A stretch of 64,000 nucleotides of DNA, from NCBI GenBank assembly GCA_963720235.1, contig OY970389.1, positions 2,666,001 through 2,730,000 of the forward strand, read 5' to 3'. Origin of the DNA: JACMLC01 sp963720235. GTDB taxonomy: Bacteria > Acidobacteriota > Blastocatellia > Pyrinomonadales > Pyrinomonadaceae. Shown piece by piece: positions 43,559-52,724 of this stretch. Made by a program: the position numbers and the translations under genes. Position 1 is the first letter of the stretch, and every line of letters begins with the position of its first letter. The notes beneath the pieces were generated by a model, which saw nothing but the letters and a program-made list of their open reading frames with translations, was not told the origin of the DNA and ran no database searches.

Positions 43559-43628
43559 CTTGTCTTGCTCTTCGTTCTGTTTGAAGTTGCTTGACACTGA
43601 AAGGCGCGCATCGCTACTTTGGATTCCT

Positions 43629-45029
43629 ATGAAGGGTTCTGAGCAACCGAGTGGGCCAGAGCGCCCGGACATCCTGCTTGTCGAAGACAAAGACAGTTTG
43701 CGACAAGTCTTGCGTCTGACCTTAGAGGCTGCCGGTTACACTGTCACAGAGAGCGCGGACGCACGCAACGCCGCGCAGGAGATTGCGCGCGCGCCGCATC
43801 GTCTTGTCCTGACGGACTTGCGCATGCCGCACGGCAGCGGTCTTGATGTCCTGCGCGCGGCGAAGGCCGCAGACCCGGACATTCCTGTGATTGTGATGAC
43901 CGCGTTCGGCTCGATTGATGAAGCAGTGCGCGCGATGAAGGACGGCGCGCATGATTTTTTGCAAAAGCCTGTGGACTCGAACCACTTGCTGCTGCTGGTC
44001 GAGAGAGCTTTGGAGCAGGCGCGACTGCGCACGGAAAATATTTTGCTCCGCGAAGAGTGGTCGCGCCGCTATGGCTTCCCTCGCATCATAGGCGAATCCG
44101 AAGCCATCAAGCGCGCCGTAGCAGAGACGCAGCGCGTGGCCCAGACGCAAGCGACAGTCCTCCTGCTCGGCGAATCCGGCACGGGCAAAGAGCTTTTCGC
44201 GCGCGCCGTTCATCATCTTTCAGAAAGACGCGACCAGCCATTTGTCGCCATCAACTGCGCTGCGATTCCAGAAACATTAATTGAGAACGAACTCTTCGGC
44301 CACGAGCGCGGCGCATTCACAGGAGCGACTGATCGTCGTCTCGGAAAATTTGAATTAGCATCAGGCGGCACAGTCTTTCTGGACGAGATTGGCGAACTCC
44401 CGCTCGCTGTGCAGGGCAAGCTTTTACGTGTGATTGAAGAGAAGATGGTTGACCGCATCGGCGGGCGCGCGCCGATTCCTGTGGACGTGCGTGTCGTTGC
44501 CGCGACCAACCGCGACCTGCGCGCCGCCGCCGAGAGCGGAGAGTTTCGCCGCGACCTCTTCTTTCGCCTCGCGGTCTTTCCGGTAGAGATTCCGGCCCTG
44601 CGCGAACGCGGCGAAGACATCACGCTGCTTGCACGCCACTTTGCCGCGCAGCTTGGACGCGAACTGCGCAAGCGCGAAGCAGTCTTGAGCGAAGAGAGCC
44701 TCGCAGCCATGCGCGCACACTCCTGGCCCGGCAATGTGCGCGAGCTTGAGAACGCAATCGAGCGCGCCTGTATCCTCGCAGACTCTTCCACGCTTGAGCC
44801 GCGCGACCTCGGACTACAGCCTGCGGGCAAGAGCGACCCAGAAACTTTTAACGCCTTAGACCTCTCCGGCACGCTCTCTGAAACAGCAGAGCGCGCCATA
44901 CGCTTTGTCGAGCGGCGCAAGATAGCCGCCGCGCTCGAAGCTCACGACGGCAACAAGACACGCGCCGCAGAAGCTCTCGGCGTCAGTTACAAAACTCTCT
45001 TGACCAAGATTAGAGATTACGATTTATAA
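43629..45029 (+). CDS. Sigma-54-dependent response regulator (NtrC type)
   Basis: I choose ATG 43629 (MKGSEQPSG); the longer frame reads repeat DNA. The 466 residues hold a receiver domain (about 14-130, LLVEDKDSLRQVLRLT, phospho-Asp in LVLTDLRMP, Lys in FLQKPVD), an AAA+ domain (Walker A GESGTGKELFARAVH, the sigma-54 contact GAFTGA, Walker B FLDEIGELPL) and a C-terminal Fis-type HTH (NKTRAAEALGVSYKTLLTKI). It would activate sigma-54 promoters; a possible one is at 54142-54157. No histidine kinase gene is adjacent. It lies 6 bp ahead of murJ. Confidence 0.93.
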   Translation: MKGSEQPSGPERPDILLVEDKDSLRQVLRLTLEAAGYTVTESADARNAAQEIARAPHRLVLTDLRMPHGSGLDVLRAAKAADPDIPVIVMTAFGSIDEAVRAMKDGAHDFLQKPVDSNHLLLLVERALEQARLRTENILLREEWSRRYGFPRIIGESEAIKRAVAETQRVAQTQATVLLLGESGTGKELFARAVHHLSERRDQPFVAINCAAIPETLIENELFGHERGAFTGATDRRLGKFELASGGTVFLDEIGELPLAVQGKLLRVIEEKMVDRIGGRAPIPVDVRVVAATNRDLRAAAESGEFRRDLFFRLAVFPVEIPALRERGEDITLLARHFAAQLGRELRKREAVLSEESLAAMRAHSWPGNVRELENAIERACILADSSTLEPRDLGLQPAGKSDPETFNALDLSGTLSETAERAIRFVERRKIAAALEAHDGNKTRAAEALGVSYKTLLTKIRDYDL

Positions 45030-45035
45030 CCGCTA

Positions 45036-46844
45036 ATGAACTCTGACAAAGACGATAAAGCCATCAACGAATCTCTAGTCGAAGAAGCTGAGACAAACAA
45101 AGAGCCGGGCGTGGCTGCGGCAGAAGCGGAAACGCCCGCCAGCCCGACGCACGCGGCCACCGAAGCAACCGTTCCCGCCAAAGAAAAACCACACAGCGTC
45201 GCACGCTCTGCGGGCATCGTTTCCATCGCCGTGATGGGTTCGCGCCTTTTGGGTCTTGTGCGCGAGATGGTCTTTGCGCGCTACTTCGGCGCGGGATTTT
45301 TGTACGACGCTTTTCAGGTTGGCTTTCGCATTCCGAACACGATGCGCGACCTCTTTGCAGAAGGCGCGCTCTCAGTCGCATTCGTCAAAACTTTTACAGA
45401 CTATTCAGTCAAGCGCAGTGAAGAGGAAGCATGGCGGCTGGCAAGCATGGTCTTGAACGCGCTGGCAATCGTCCTGAGCGTGATTGTCATTCTCGGCATT
45501 ATCTTCTCGCCGCAGATTGTGTCTCTCATCGCCTCGGACTTTTCACCCGAAAAAGCGCGGCTCGCAACAACGCTGACGCGCATCATGTTTCCCTTTCTAC
45601 TGATGATTGCGCTCGCAGCCGTAGCGATGGGCGTGCTCAACTCGAAAGGCAGATTCGGCATTCCTGCTTCGGCATCTACGCTCTTTAACGTCGGCTCGAT
45701 TATCGGCGGGCTTGCCTGCGCCTACTGGCTGAGCGGTGGCGGCTGGAATAAAACCACCGGCGTCAATGATGTGCCTGATGCATCTGCGGAGTGGGCCATT
45801 ATCGGGATGGCTATCGGGACATTGATTGGCGGCGCGCTCCAATTCTTGATTCAAGTCCCTTCGCTCCTGCGCGTAGGCTTTCGCTTTCGTCCTCTGGTCA
45901 GCTTCACAGACCCAGGGGTGCGTCAGGTGATGCGACTGATGGGGCCTGCGATTATCGGCACGGCTGCGGTGCAGATAAACGTACTGGTCAATACTTTCTA
46001 TGCTTCCGGCATTGACGGCGGCGTCTCGTGGCTCGGCTATTCATTCCGCCTGATGCAGTTTCCGATAGGAGTCTTCGGCGTCGCCATTGGCACAGCAACC
46101 TTGCCGGCCATCTCAAGATTCGCCGCGAAGGGCGACATACAGAGCTTTCGCTCAACCCTCTCATCATCTATTGGCTTAGTCTTTCTGCTGACCATTCCCT
46201 CTGCGTGCGGGCTGATAATTTTGGGCCGTCCGATTATCGCTCTGATTTACCAGCGCGGAGTGTTTACAGCGACAGACACGGAGATGGTCGCGTGGGCTCT
46301 GGCAGGATATTCTGTCGGGCTTGTCGGCTATGCTGCGATTAAGATTCTCTCACCGGCCTTCTATGCGCTGGATGATGCGCGGACGCCGATGCTGATTAGC
46401 CTCGCTTCGATTGTCGTCAACGCTGCGGCGAGTTATCTCTTTCGCGGAATCTTTTCCAACTACTTTGTGACTGCGGCGACGCCGAACGGCCTCGGCCATG
46501 TGGGGCTTGCACTCTCGACTTCATCTGTCGCGCTGGTCAACTTTTTCGCACTCGCCATTTTGCTCCGCCGCAAGATTGGAAGACTCGAAGGCCGCCGCAT
46601 CCTCTCGTCATTCCTGCGCATCTCGCTGGCCTCGGCAGTGCTCTCCGCAGCCTCTTACTTCACATACCTCTGGCTCGCAAGGATGCTCGGAGAGCAGGGC
46701 TTTCATGTGCGTTTGCTGGAAACCTTCGTCCCGATTGCCGTCGGCGGGCTGGTCTTCTTCATCGCAGCCAGAATTTTAAAAGTGAAAGAATTGGACCAGG
46801 CAATGCAATCTATTTTAGGAAGATTCAAGAGACGAAAAGCTTAA
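45036..46844 (+). CDS. murJ: Lipid II flippase MurJ
   Basis: The 602-residue protein has an unusual acidic, Ala/Glu-rich N-terminal extension (about 1-55) before the MurJ core. Core signs are VARSAGIVSIAVMGSRLLGL, RIPNTMRDLFAEGALSVAFV, and 14 hydrophobic helices to residue 590. It flips lipid II across the inner membrane. The start is 6 bases behind the response-regulator stop, so they may be transcribed together. Confidence 0.92.
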   Translation: MNSDKDDKAINESLVEEAETNKEPGVAAAEAETPASPTHAATEATVPAKEKPHSVARSAGIVSIAVMGSRLLGLVREMVFARYFGAGFLYDAFQVGFRIPNTMRDLFAEGALSVAFVKTFTDYSVKRSEEEAWRLASMVLNALAIVLSVIVILGIIFSPQIVSLIASDFSPEKARLATTLTRIMFPFLLMIALAAVAMGVLNSKGRFGIPASASTLFNVGSIIGGLACAYWLSGGGWNKTTGVNDVPDASAEWAIIGMAIGTLIGGALQFLIQVPSLLRVGFRFRPLVSFTDPGVRQVMRLMGPAIIGTAAVQINVLVNTFYASGIDGGVSWLGYSFRLMQFPIGVFGVAIGTATLPAISRFAAKGDIQSFRSTLSSSIGLVFLLTIPSACGLIILGRPIIALIYQRGVFTATDTEMVAWALAGYSVGLVGYAAIKILSPAFYALDDARTPMLISLASIVVNAAASYLFRGIFSNYFVTAATPNGLGHVGLALSTSSVALVNFFALAILLRRKIGRLEGRRILSSFLRISLASAVLSAASYFTYLWLARMLGEQGFHVRLLETFVPIAVGGLVFFIAARILKVKELDQAMQSILGRFKRRKA

Positions 46845-46857
46845 TTCAGCAAAGAGG

Positions 46858-46892
46858 AATTTCAAATCTCAAACCTGAAATCTCAAATTCCT
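46858..46892. repeat. Short 7-nt repeat (aaatctc type)
   Basis: tttcaaatctcaaacctgaa then atctcaaattcc show the units aaatctc, aaacctg, aaatctc, aaattcc. A single arm lies between convergent genes. Confidence 0.5.
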
Positions 46893-47367
46893 ATAGAACC
46901 AACTCCAAATACAACACACCCTCAATCGGATTATCGTAATAAGCCTCTATCTCCTCGAAGCCGAGCGAGCGATACATTCTCTCAGCCGTCTCCATCCTGC
47001 GCGGCAATGTGTCGAGACGCATGCGCTGATAACCCATGGCGCGCGCCTCTTCGATGATAGCAACGGCAAGCTGCCTGCCCAGCCCGCGACCGCGAAAACC
47101 GGGGCGCAAATACAAACGCTTCATCTCACACATCTCCGGCCCAATTCTTCGCAGGGCCACACTGCCAATCAGCTTTTCATCTTCATCCCAGGCCAGCAAC
47201 AGCCTTCCATCCGGCGGAGCATACGCGCCCGGCAACTCATGCAACTCCTGCTCGAAATTCAGCAGGCAAAAATCAATCGCGAGCCACTTTGCATACTCCT
47301 CAAACAACTCCCGCGCCTGACTAATTTCTGTTTCCGATTCAGCCTGTTTTAGTTTCATCTTCATCAA
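46891..47367 (-). CDS. GNAT-family N-acetyltransferase
   Basis: The 158-residue protein has the GNAT fold. The acetyl-CoA motif A is LRPGFRGRGLGRQLAVAIIE (about 92-111) with the Q/RxxGxG/A-like RGRGLGRQ, followed by GYQRMRLDTLPRRM and the C-terminal SLGFEEIEAYYDNPIEGVLY. The acceptor is unknown; the motif layout is that of small acetyltransferases acting on amino acids or small amines. It is a single gene downstream of the large Roco gene. Confidence 0.85.
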   Translation of the reverse strand: MMKMKLKQAESETEISQARELFEEYAKWLAIDFCLLNFEQELHELPGAYAPPDGRLLLAWDEDEKLIGSVALRRIGPEMCEMKRLYLRPGFRGRGLGRQLAVAIIEEARAMGYQRMRLDTLPRRMETAERMYRSLGFEEIEAYYDNPIEGVLYLELVL

Positions 47368-47394
47368 CTATAAAATTGTAGAGAGCCACGCTTC

Positions 47395-49989
47395 CTACCG
47401 GTTGACAGCTTCCTTTATCTTTTTTGAAATATCAGCGAGGACTTTATCTAACTCGGCGGGAGTCAGACTTTTTAATGGCTTTGCCGGATTGTTCGCGCAC
47501 TGATAAGCAGCGATTTCCGTCTCCTCATAAAGACTATGACTAACAGCAATCCACAGAATCGTCAGACCCTCTTTTTCCGCAGCATCGAGCAAGGGAGGCA
47601 ACTCATGCTCGGCAATAAAATCGGAGCCAAGAAAGTTTGGACTGACAAGCAGAACCGCTACCTTCGCAGACGCTAATGCTTGCTCTATGTCCGGCTTCCA
47701 TTTTGAGCCAACCTGTATCTCCGTGTCAGCCCAAACCGAAATTGCGTTCTTCCGTTTGAGCGGGGCCAGCATCGTCTGAAGCTTTTCAAGCCACTCAGCA
47801 TCCTTGTGACTATAGCTGATAAAAACCTGCTCGCGGACAGGTTTTACCATGAACTTATCCAACCATTCCCGCCTATCAATCACTTCATCAATCAATCCCC
47901 TGACATCTACCATCTGATAGCTTTTCTGGCATTGAATGTGTTCCTGCCTGTCATCCACAAATTGCTGCAAGACTTCAAACGGATAGAAATGCGGCTCTTG
48001 ATTGTTCTTACACTTCGCACAGTTGCAAGGAATCATTTTGCTGTACTTCAAACGCTTGTAAGACGCATGAATCTCGTCAAGCTCGTAAGTCACAATCGTC
48101 ATCAAATCTTTTTTCTGTTTGCCGCTCACACGGATTTTGATTTCCCGCTTGCCGTAATACTCTATGACTTCCGCTTTCGTCTGGCCCTTTTCCAGAATCA
48201 CGCCGCTTCGCCAAACATACTTCTGTTCGGCAATCAGTTTATGCATGGCGACAATGAACTGCGTTAGAATGCCCTTTGGCATAAAAGATTCGTAGGTGTA
48301 GCGCAGAATTAGATTGTCCGTCTCGTCCCATTCATAATCCGGCTGATTCTCTGTGAGCAGTTGCGGCGCGATATAAAATTCGCTATTAGGAATCTGGTAA
48401 GCCAATTTGAAATTAATCATCAAACGCAGAAGCTCATCCTGCATCTCCTCATACTCTGCCTCTTGCCAGATGTCCGCCAAATCATCGCGATTGAATTTCC
48501 CCAGATTGTCTATGACCGTCTTATTATCCAAAACCTTATAAACAGCATCCGTACCCCACTTAGGCTTGAGTATGACCTTGTTCTTCAGCACCGCATCATC
48601 CTGAAAATGCAGGCACACGCCCAAGTCATGTAGATAGCCGCTCAGTTGCAGCTTGTCTTTACGCTGGTCAAAGCCATTCTGTGCGCAGATGTCCAGATAT
48701 TCTTCGAGACCAATGTGATTGCGCGACTCTCTTTCCAGAGCCTCACGCACCTTCACCCAGGTCTTCGGAAGCGGCGCGCCGACTTGCGGCAAACGACAGA
48801 TGTAATGCTTTATCTCATCTAAAATTTTATCCAACCCTCTATTCGTCGCCAGATTCGTCGGCAGCGTCTCTTTCAGATTAGAAAACTGTCCGCGCAACTG
48901 ATTCACATTAATCTCGCGCTGCCTGTCCTGCTTCTCATTCTTGACAATCAACAAAGGACTGTTGTCGCTCAACAACTCGACTGCGTTGAGCCAGTAATAA
49001 AAATCCGTATCCTCCTTGCGACTATCAGCCACAAGGATATAGAGCGAACGCTTTGTCAGAAAGAACTGGTGTGTCGAGTGATAAATTTCCTGCCCGCCAA
49101 AGTCCCAGATATTGACACGGAACGGCTGCCCATTCTCCATCTCAAAATTCCACTGAATAACTTCAATGCCTTTCGTCGTATCCTCTTCTTGCAGTTCATA
49201 AGCCGGATTCTCAATCTTCTTCGCCAGCGAAGTTTTCCCTGCTCCGCCTTCGCCGACAATGAGCAACTTTGCTTCATACAAATGGTCTATGCCTTCTGCT
49301 TCAACTTGCCGGAAATATTCCTTTATTGCCTCGACGCCATTTGCTACAACTTCCGGTGGCGGTATTGAAACCGGATTGCCTGTTAAATCAAGCTCTTTCA
49401 GATTCGCCAGTTGTAGTATTTGAGGTGAGATTTCTCTGATTCGATTTCTACTAACGGATATATCCTTCACAAGATAATTGGTAAATATTAAGCTCTTTAA
49501 TGAAGATAACTGATAAATAACTGCCGGAATGTTATTAAAATTGTTATCGCCTAAATCCAGTTGTCTCAAATGTTGAAGATTGGAGATAGCTTCCGGGAGC
49601 GTAGATAAAGAGTTATTCGAAATCCATAACATAGATAAATTTTTTAATTTAAATATCGCGTCAGGAATCGTCGTGAAATTATTAGCACCAAGATTAAGTG
49701 CCTCTAGTTTTTGTAATTCGGATATAGAATCGGGAAGACTACTCAAGTTATTTCCGAATATACTAAGCGTTCTCAGGTTCCGCAGTTCGGAAATAGCTTC
49801 GGGGATGAATTCTATTTCATTCATAGTTAGATACAATGATTCCAAATTCACCAGCTCAAAAACTTCGTCGGGGATGGTCTTCAACAGCTCGCCTGGCAAT
49901 GCCCAATCACGACTTAAATCTAGTTTTACATACCAGTTCTCTTTGGCTTTGCGGATTTTTTTAAGAATATGTTCGGGCGTCTTTGCCAT
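47395..49989 (-). CDS. LRR-Roc-COR-TIR (Roco) protein
   Basis: This 864-residue protein has four domains in order. Residues about 45-215 are leucine-rich repeats of about 23 residues (LPDSISELQKLEALNLGANN). Residues 240-400 are a Roc GTPase: P-loop GEGGAGKTSLAKK (246-258), switch II DFGGQE (296-301), and VKNEKQDR where a canonical NKxD would stand. Residues about 420-710 are COR-like, with a CNCAKC cluster (about 660). Residues 721-864 are a TIR domain (QVFISYSHKDAEWLEKL; Glu in SDFIAEHELPPL as the possible NADase residue). The gene is visibly AT-richer than its neighbours, suggesting transfer. Such proteins may sense and signal, perhaps in defence; that is inference. Confidence 0.9.
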   Translation of the reverse strand: MAKTPEHILKKIRKAKENWYVKLDLSRDWALPGELLKTIPDEVFELVNLESLYLTMNEIEFIPEAISELRNLRTLSIFGNNLSSLPDSISELQKLEALNLGANNFTTIPDAIFKLKNLSMLWISNNSLSTLPEAISNLQHLRQLDLGDNNFNNIPAVIYQLSSLKSLIFTNYLVKDISVSRNRIREISPQILQLANLKELDLTGNPVSIPPPEVVANGVEAIKEYFRQVEAEGIDHLYEAKLLIVGEGGAGKTSLAKKIENPAYELQEEDTTKGIEVIQWNFEMENGQPFRVNIWDFGGQEIYHSTHQFFLTKRSLYILVADSRKEDTDFYYWLNAVELLSDNSPLLIVKNEKQDRQREINVNQLRGQFSNLKETLPTNLATNRGLDKILDEIKHYICRLPQVGAPLPKTWVKVREALERESRNHIGLEEYLDICAQNGFDQRKDKLQLSGYLHDLGVCLHFQDDAVLKNKVILKPKWGTDAVYKVLDNKTVIDNLGKFNRDDLADIWQEAEYEEMQDELLRLMINFKLAYQIPNSEFYIAPQLLTENQPDYEWDETDNLILRYTYESFMPKGILTQFIVAMHKLIAEQKYVWRSGVILEKGQTKAEVIEYYGKREIKIRVSGKQKKDLMTIVTYELDEIHASYKRLKYSKMIPCNCAKCKNNQEPHFYPFEVLQQFVDDRQEHIQCQKSYQMVDVRGLIDEVIDRREWLDKFMVKPVREQVFISYSHKDAEWLEKLQTMLAPLKRKNAISVWADTEIQVGSKWKPDIEQALASAKVAVLLVSPNFLGSDFIAEHELPPLLDAAEKEGLTILWIAVSHSLYEETEIAAYQCANNPAKPLKSLTPAELDKVLADISKKIKEAVNR

Positions 49990-50075
49990 GTCTGTGTTCC
50001 CCGTGAAGAAAGGATTCGGTCAACAGTCGGCTTGCGGGAGATTTAAGAACAAGCAGTGTTCGTCAATTCAGGTTT

Positions 50076-50729
50076 TTATTTATAGCCCAAGTCGGCCAGC
50101 TTTTCCATTGTGAGTGTTGAGGGTTCTTCTTTAGAAGATGCGCTGACAGTCAGGATGCGCTCGACGTATTTGGCGATGATGTCGGCTTCGAGATTCACGG
50201 CATCGCCTGCATGAAGTTGCGAGAGGTTTGTGACCTGCCATGTTTTGGGGATGATTGCGATTTCAAAATACTCTTCGGTCAATCCGGCGATGGTGAGGCT
50301 GATGCCTTCGACGGCAACGGAGCCTTTGAAGACTAGATAGCGGGCTATCTCTGGCGGGTAGGCTATGCGGACTGTCCATGAGCCGCCGTGTTCCGTGGCG
50401 GAGAGGAAACGCCCGCGCGCGTCAACGTGGCCCTGCACGATGTGGCCGCCGAGTCTTGTTTGCGGTGTGACGGCGCGTTCGAGATTGACGGGAGAGCCTG
50501 CGCGCAGGCTGCCCAGAGTCGAACGCTGCAAAGTCTCGCGCGAACCGTCTGCGGAAAAAGAGTTCGCGCGCACTTCAATCGCGGTCAGGCACACGCCGTT
50601 GACAGAGATGGAATCGCCCTCCGCAGTTCCCTGTGTGACGGCTTGCGCCGCGATGCGAATCCGCACGCCTTCGCCGCGCTGTTCAATGCTCTCGACGCGG
50701 CCAAGCTCTTCTATGATTCCTGTGAACAT
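50076..50729 (-). CDS. ribE: Riboflavin synthase alpha chain
   Basis: The 217-residue protein has the two lumazine-binding repeats. The N-terminal MFTGIIEELGRVESIEQRGE and SISVNGVCLTAIEVRANSFS in repeat 1 are mirrored by GSVAVEGISLTIAGLTEEYF in repeat 2. It dismutates two 6,7-dimethyl-8-ribityllumazine molecules to riboflavin. No other rib gene is in view, so the pathway is dispersed. A tandem-repeat hairpin lies between it and cmk. Confidence 0.94.
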   Translation of the reverse strand: MFTGIIEELGRVESIEQRGEGVRIRIAAQAVTQGTAEGDSISVNGVCLTAIEVRANSFSADGSRETLQRSTLGSLRAGSPVNLERAVTPQTRLGGHIVQGHVDARGRFLSATEHGGSWTVRIAYPPEIARYLVFKGSVAVEGISLTIAGLTEEYFEIAIIPKTWQVTNLSQLHAGDAVNLEADIIAKYVERILTVSASSKEEPSTLTMEKLADLGYK

Positions 50730-50732
50730 GTT

Positions 50733-50826
50733 AGATTTTTGATTTTTGATTTTTGATTTTTGATTGATGAGGGTGATGCTAATCCTTTTTCTTCAATCGC
50801 AAATCAAAAATCAAAAATCGCAAATT
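50733..50826. repeat. 7-nt tandem-repeat hairpin (tcaaaaa type)
   Basis: Left arm tttttgatttttgatttttg (50736 on) and right arm aaatcaaaaatcaaaaatcg (50801 on) are complementary. It lies between ribE and cmk. Confidence 0.8.
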
Positions 50827-51484
50827 ATTTCGCTCGTATCTCGCTCATCATACGCTCGTAAACTTCATCAATCGAAAGTTCTGTAGAGTCTATGACGATG
50901 GCATCATCGGCTATGACGAGCGGAGAGTCTTCGCGTGTCGAGTCTCTGTGGTCGCGTTTGTTGATGTCCGCAAGTGTGTCTTCAAAAGTCAGGTCGCGCT
51001 CGCGCAGGCGTTCCTCTTCATAGCGGCGGTGCGCGCGCTCTTCCGGTCGCGCTGTGAGAAAGAATTTCAAATCCGCTTGTGGGAAGACGACTGTGCCGAT
51101 GTCGCGCCCGTCGAGGACTGCGCCGCGCCCGCGACCTCCGAGCACGCGCTGGCGACTGACGAGAGCGCGCCTGACCTCGGAGATAGTGGAGATGACAGAG
51201 GCCGTGTGGCTCACCTCTTCCGTGCGTATCTCTTCGGACACGTCGCGCCCGTCGAGCATCACGCGCAGAGAATCCGGGTCGCCCTCAAGAGTAATGCGCG
51301 CGTTCGTCACAACTTCCGCGACCGCTGCGCCGTCCTGCGTGCTGACGCCTGAGCGCAAGACTGCGAGTGCGGCTGCGCGATACATCGCGCCGGTGTCTAT
51401 GTAGAGCAGTCCAAGCTCGCGCGCAAGCATACGCCCCAGAGTTGATTTGCCCGCACCCGACGGGCCGTCAATAGCGATAATCAT
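50825..51484 (-). CDS. cmk: Cytidylate kinase
   Basis: The 219-residue protein has the P-loop AIDGPSGAGKSTLGRMLARE (residues 4-23), LYIDTGAMYRAAAL, LDGRDIGTVVFPQADLKFFL (about 127-146), the lid RRYEEERLRERDLTFEDTLA and RDHRDSTREDSPL. It phosphorylates CMP and dCMP. It lies upstream of ribE on the same strand with a repeat between. Confidence 0.95.
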   Translation of the reverse strand: MIIAIDGPSGAGKSTLGRMLARELGLLYIDTGAMYRAAALAVLRSGVSTQDGAAVAEVVTNARITLEGDPDSLRVMLDGRDVSEEIRTEEVSHTASVISTISEVRRALVSRQRVLGGRGRGAVLDGRDIGTVVFPQADLKFFLTARPEERAHRRYEEERLRERDLTFEDTLADINKRDHRDSTREDSPLVIADDAIVIDSTELSIDEVYERMMSEIRAK

Positions 51485-51526
51485 TTAAGTTAGTAGCCAG
51501 TAGTCTGTAGAAAAAATTTTCCGGCT

Positions 51527-52591
51527 TTATGCATCCGATGTCTGACTGCGTGCCGCCGATTTTCCTAAGATTGAATTAAGTTCTTTGAGCGTCGTTTCGA
51601 TGTCTGCGCGCGAGACATCATAATGCGTGACCATGCGTATGGACGAGCCGAAGCCTGAGGCGAGCACATCGCGCTCTTTGAGACGTGCGCAAATCTCGTC
51701 AGCCGTGATGCCTGTCTGAGAGACATCGAAGATGACTATGTTAGTCGCAACCTTTTCGGCATCAATCCCCACGCCGCGCAAGTTCGCTAAACCCTGCGCG
51801 AGCAACTTTGCATTGGCATGGTCTTCATGCAAACGCGCCGGAGTCTCTTCGAGCGCAACGAGCGCGGCGGCTGCCAAAACTCCGACCTGCCGCATTCCTC
51901 CGCCGAGCAGTTTGCGCCAGCGTCGTGCCTCTTCTATGAACGACCTGCTTCCCAACAGCATTGAGCCGACAGGCGCGCCCAATCCTTTTGAGAAACAGAA
52001 CATCACGGAATCTGCCGGACGAGCCAGAGCCGCGACAGTTTCACCAAGCGCAGTCGCGGCATTAAAGATACGCGCGCCGTCAAGATGCACAGGCAGCTTG
52101 ATGGCGTGAGCCTTCTCGCAAATCTCTTCCATACGCGCGCGCGGGAGCAGACTGCCGCCCGCGAGGTTATGCGAATTTTCAAGCGCGATGAGCCCTGTTG
52201 GCGCAACATAGTATGCGCTGTCTGCATGAATCGCTCCGGCAATCTCTTCCCATGTGAGAATGCCGCTCCCGTCCGCGCTCCTCACCGGGCGCGCAATCGT
52301 GCCGGAGACCGCGGACATCGCCGCCATCTCAAAATTGTAGATATGCCCGCGCTCTTCGATGACGACTTCCATGCCGGGCCGCGTGTGCAGCTTGATAGCA
52401 ATCTGGTTGCCCATAGAGCCTGTCGGGACAAAGAGCGCGGCCTCTTTCTCAAAAATCTCCGCCGCGCGTTCCTGCAAGCGATTGACCGTAGGGTCTTCGA
52501 GATAAACATCGTCGCCCACTTCCGCTTCGGCCATCGCGCGACGCATCGCGGGCGTCGGCTTTGTGACTGTGTCGCTTCGTAAATCAATCAT
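51527..52591 (-). CDS. L-threonine aldolase (low specificity)
   Basis: The start is taken at ATG 52591 (MIDLRSDTVTKPT); a GTG four codons upstream is possible. The 354-residue PLP protein has EVGDDVYLEDPTVNRLQERA, the Schiff-base Lys in VMFCFSKGLGAPVGSMLLGS, and GGGMRQVGVLAAAAL, matching the beta-eliminating lyase/threonine aldolase family (threonine to glycine plus acetaldehyde). Single gene. Confidence 0.9.
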   Translation of the reverse strand: MIDLRSDTVTKPTPAMRRAMAEAEVGDDVYLEDPTVNRLQERAAEIFEKEAALFVPTGSMGNQIAIKLHTRPGMEVVIEERGHIYNFEMAAMSAVSGTIARPVRSADGSGILTWEEIAGAIHADSAYYVAPTGLIALENSHNLAGGSLLPRARMEEICEKAHAIKLPVHLDGARIFNAATALGETVAALARPADSVMFCFSKGLGAPVGSMLLGSRSFIEEARRWRKLLGGGMRQVGVLAAAALVALEETPARLHEDHANAKLLAQGLANLRGVGIDAEKVATNIVIFDVSQTGITADEICARLKERDVLASGFGSSIRMVTHYDVSRADIETTLKELNSILGKSAARSQTSDA

Positions 52592-52601
52592 AATTTTATT
52601 C

Positions 52602-52719
52602 ACCGCAGAGACGCAGAGACGCAGAGAAAAGAAAAAGCAAAAAGGTAAAAGGCAAAAATTAAAGACGCTCTTTTATTTTTCATTTGAATTTCTCTCTGCG
52701 TCTCTGCGTCTCTGCGGTT
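52602..52719. repeat. 8-nt tandem-repeat hairpin (gcagaga type)
   Basis: Arms accgcagagacgcagagacg (52602 on) and ctctgcgtctctgcgtctct (52694 on). The loop contains gaaaagaaaaagcaaaaagg, a trace of the ggtaaaa family, so it may be a composite. It lies between two minus-strand genes. Confidence 0.8.
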
Positions 52720-52724
52720 AGCTA

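Noticed and set aside
47395..50075. Prophage or integrative element around the Roco gene
   Set aside because: Only one gene is AT-rich; there is no integrase, no tRNA junction and no flanking direct repeat that I could see.
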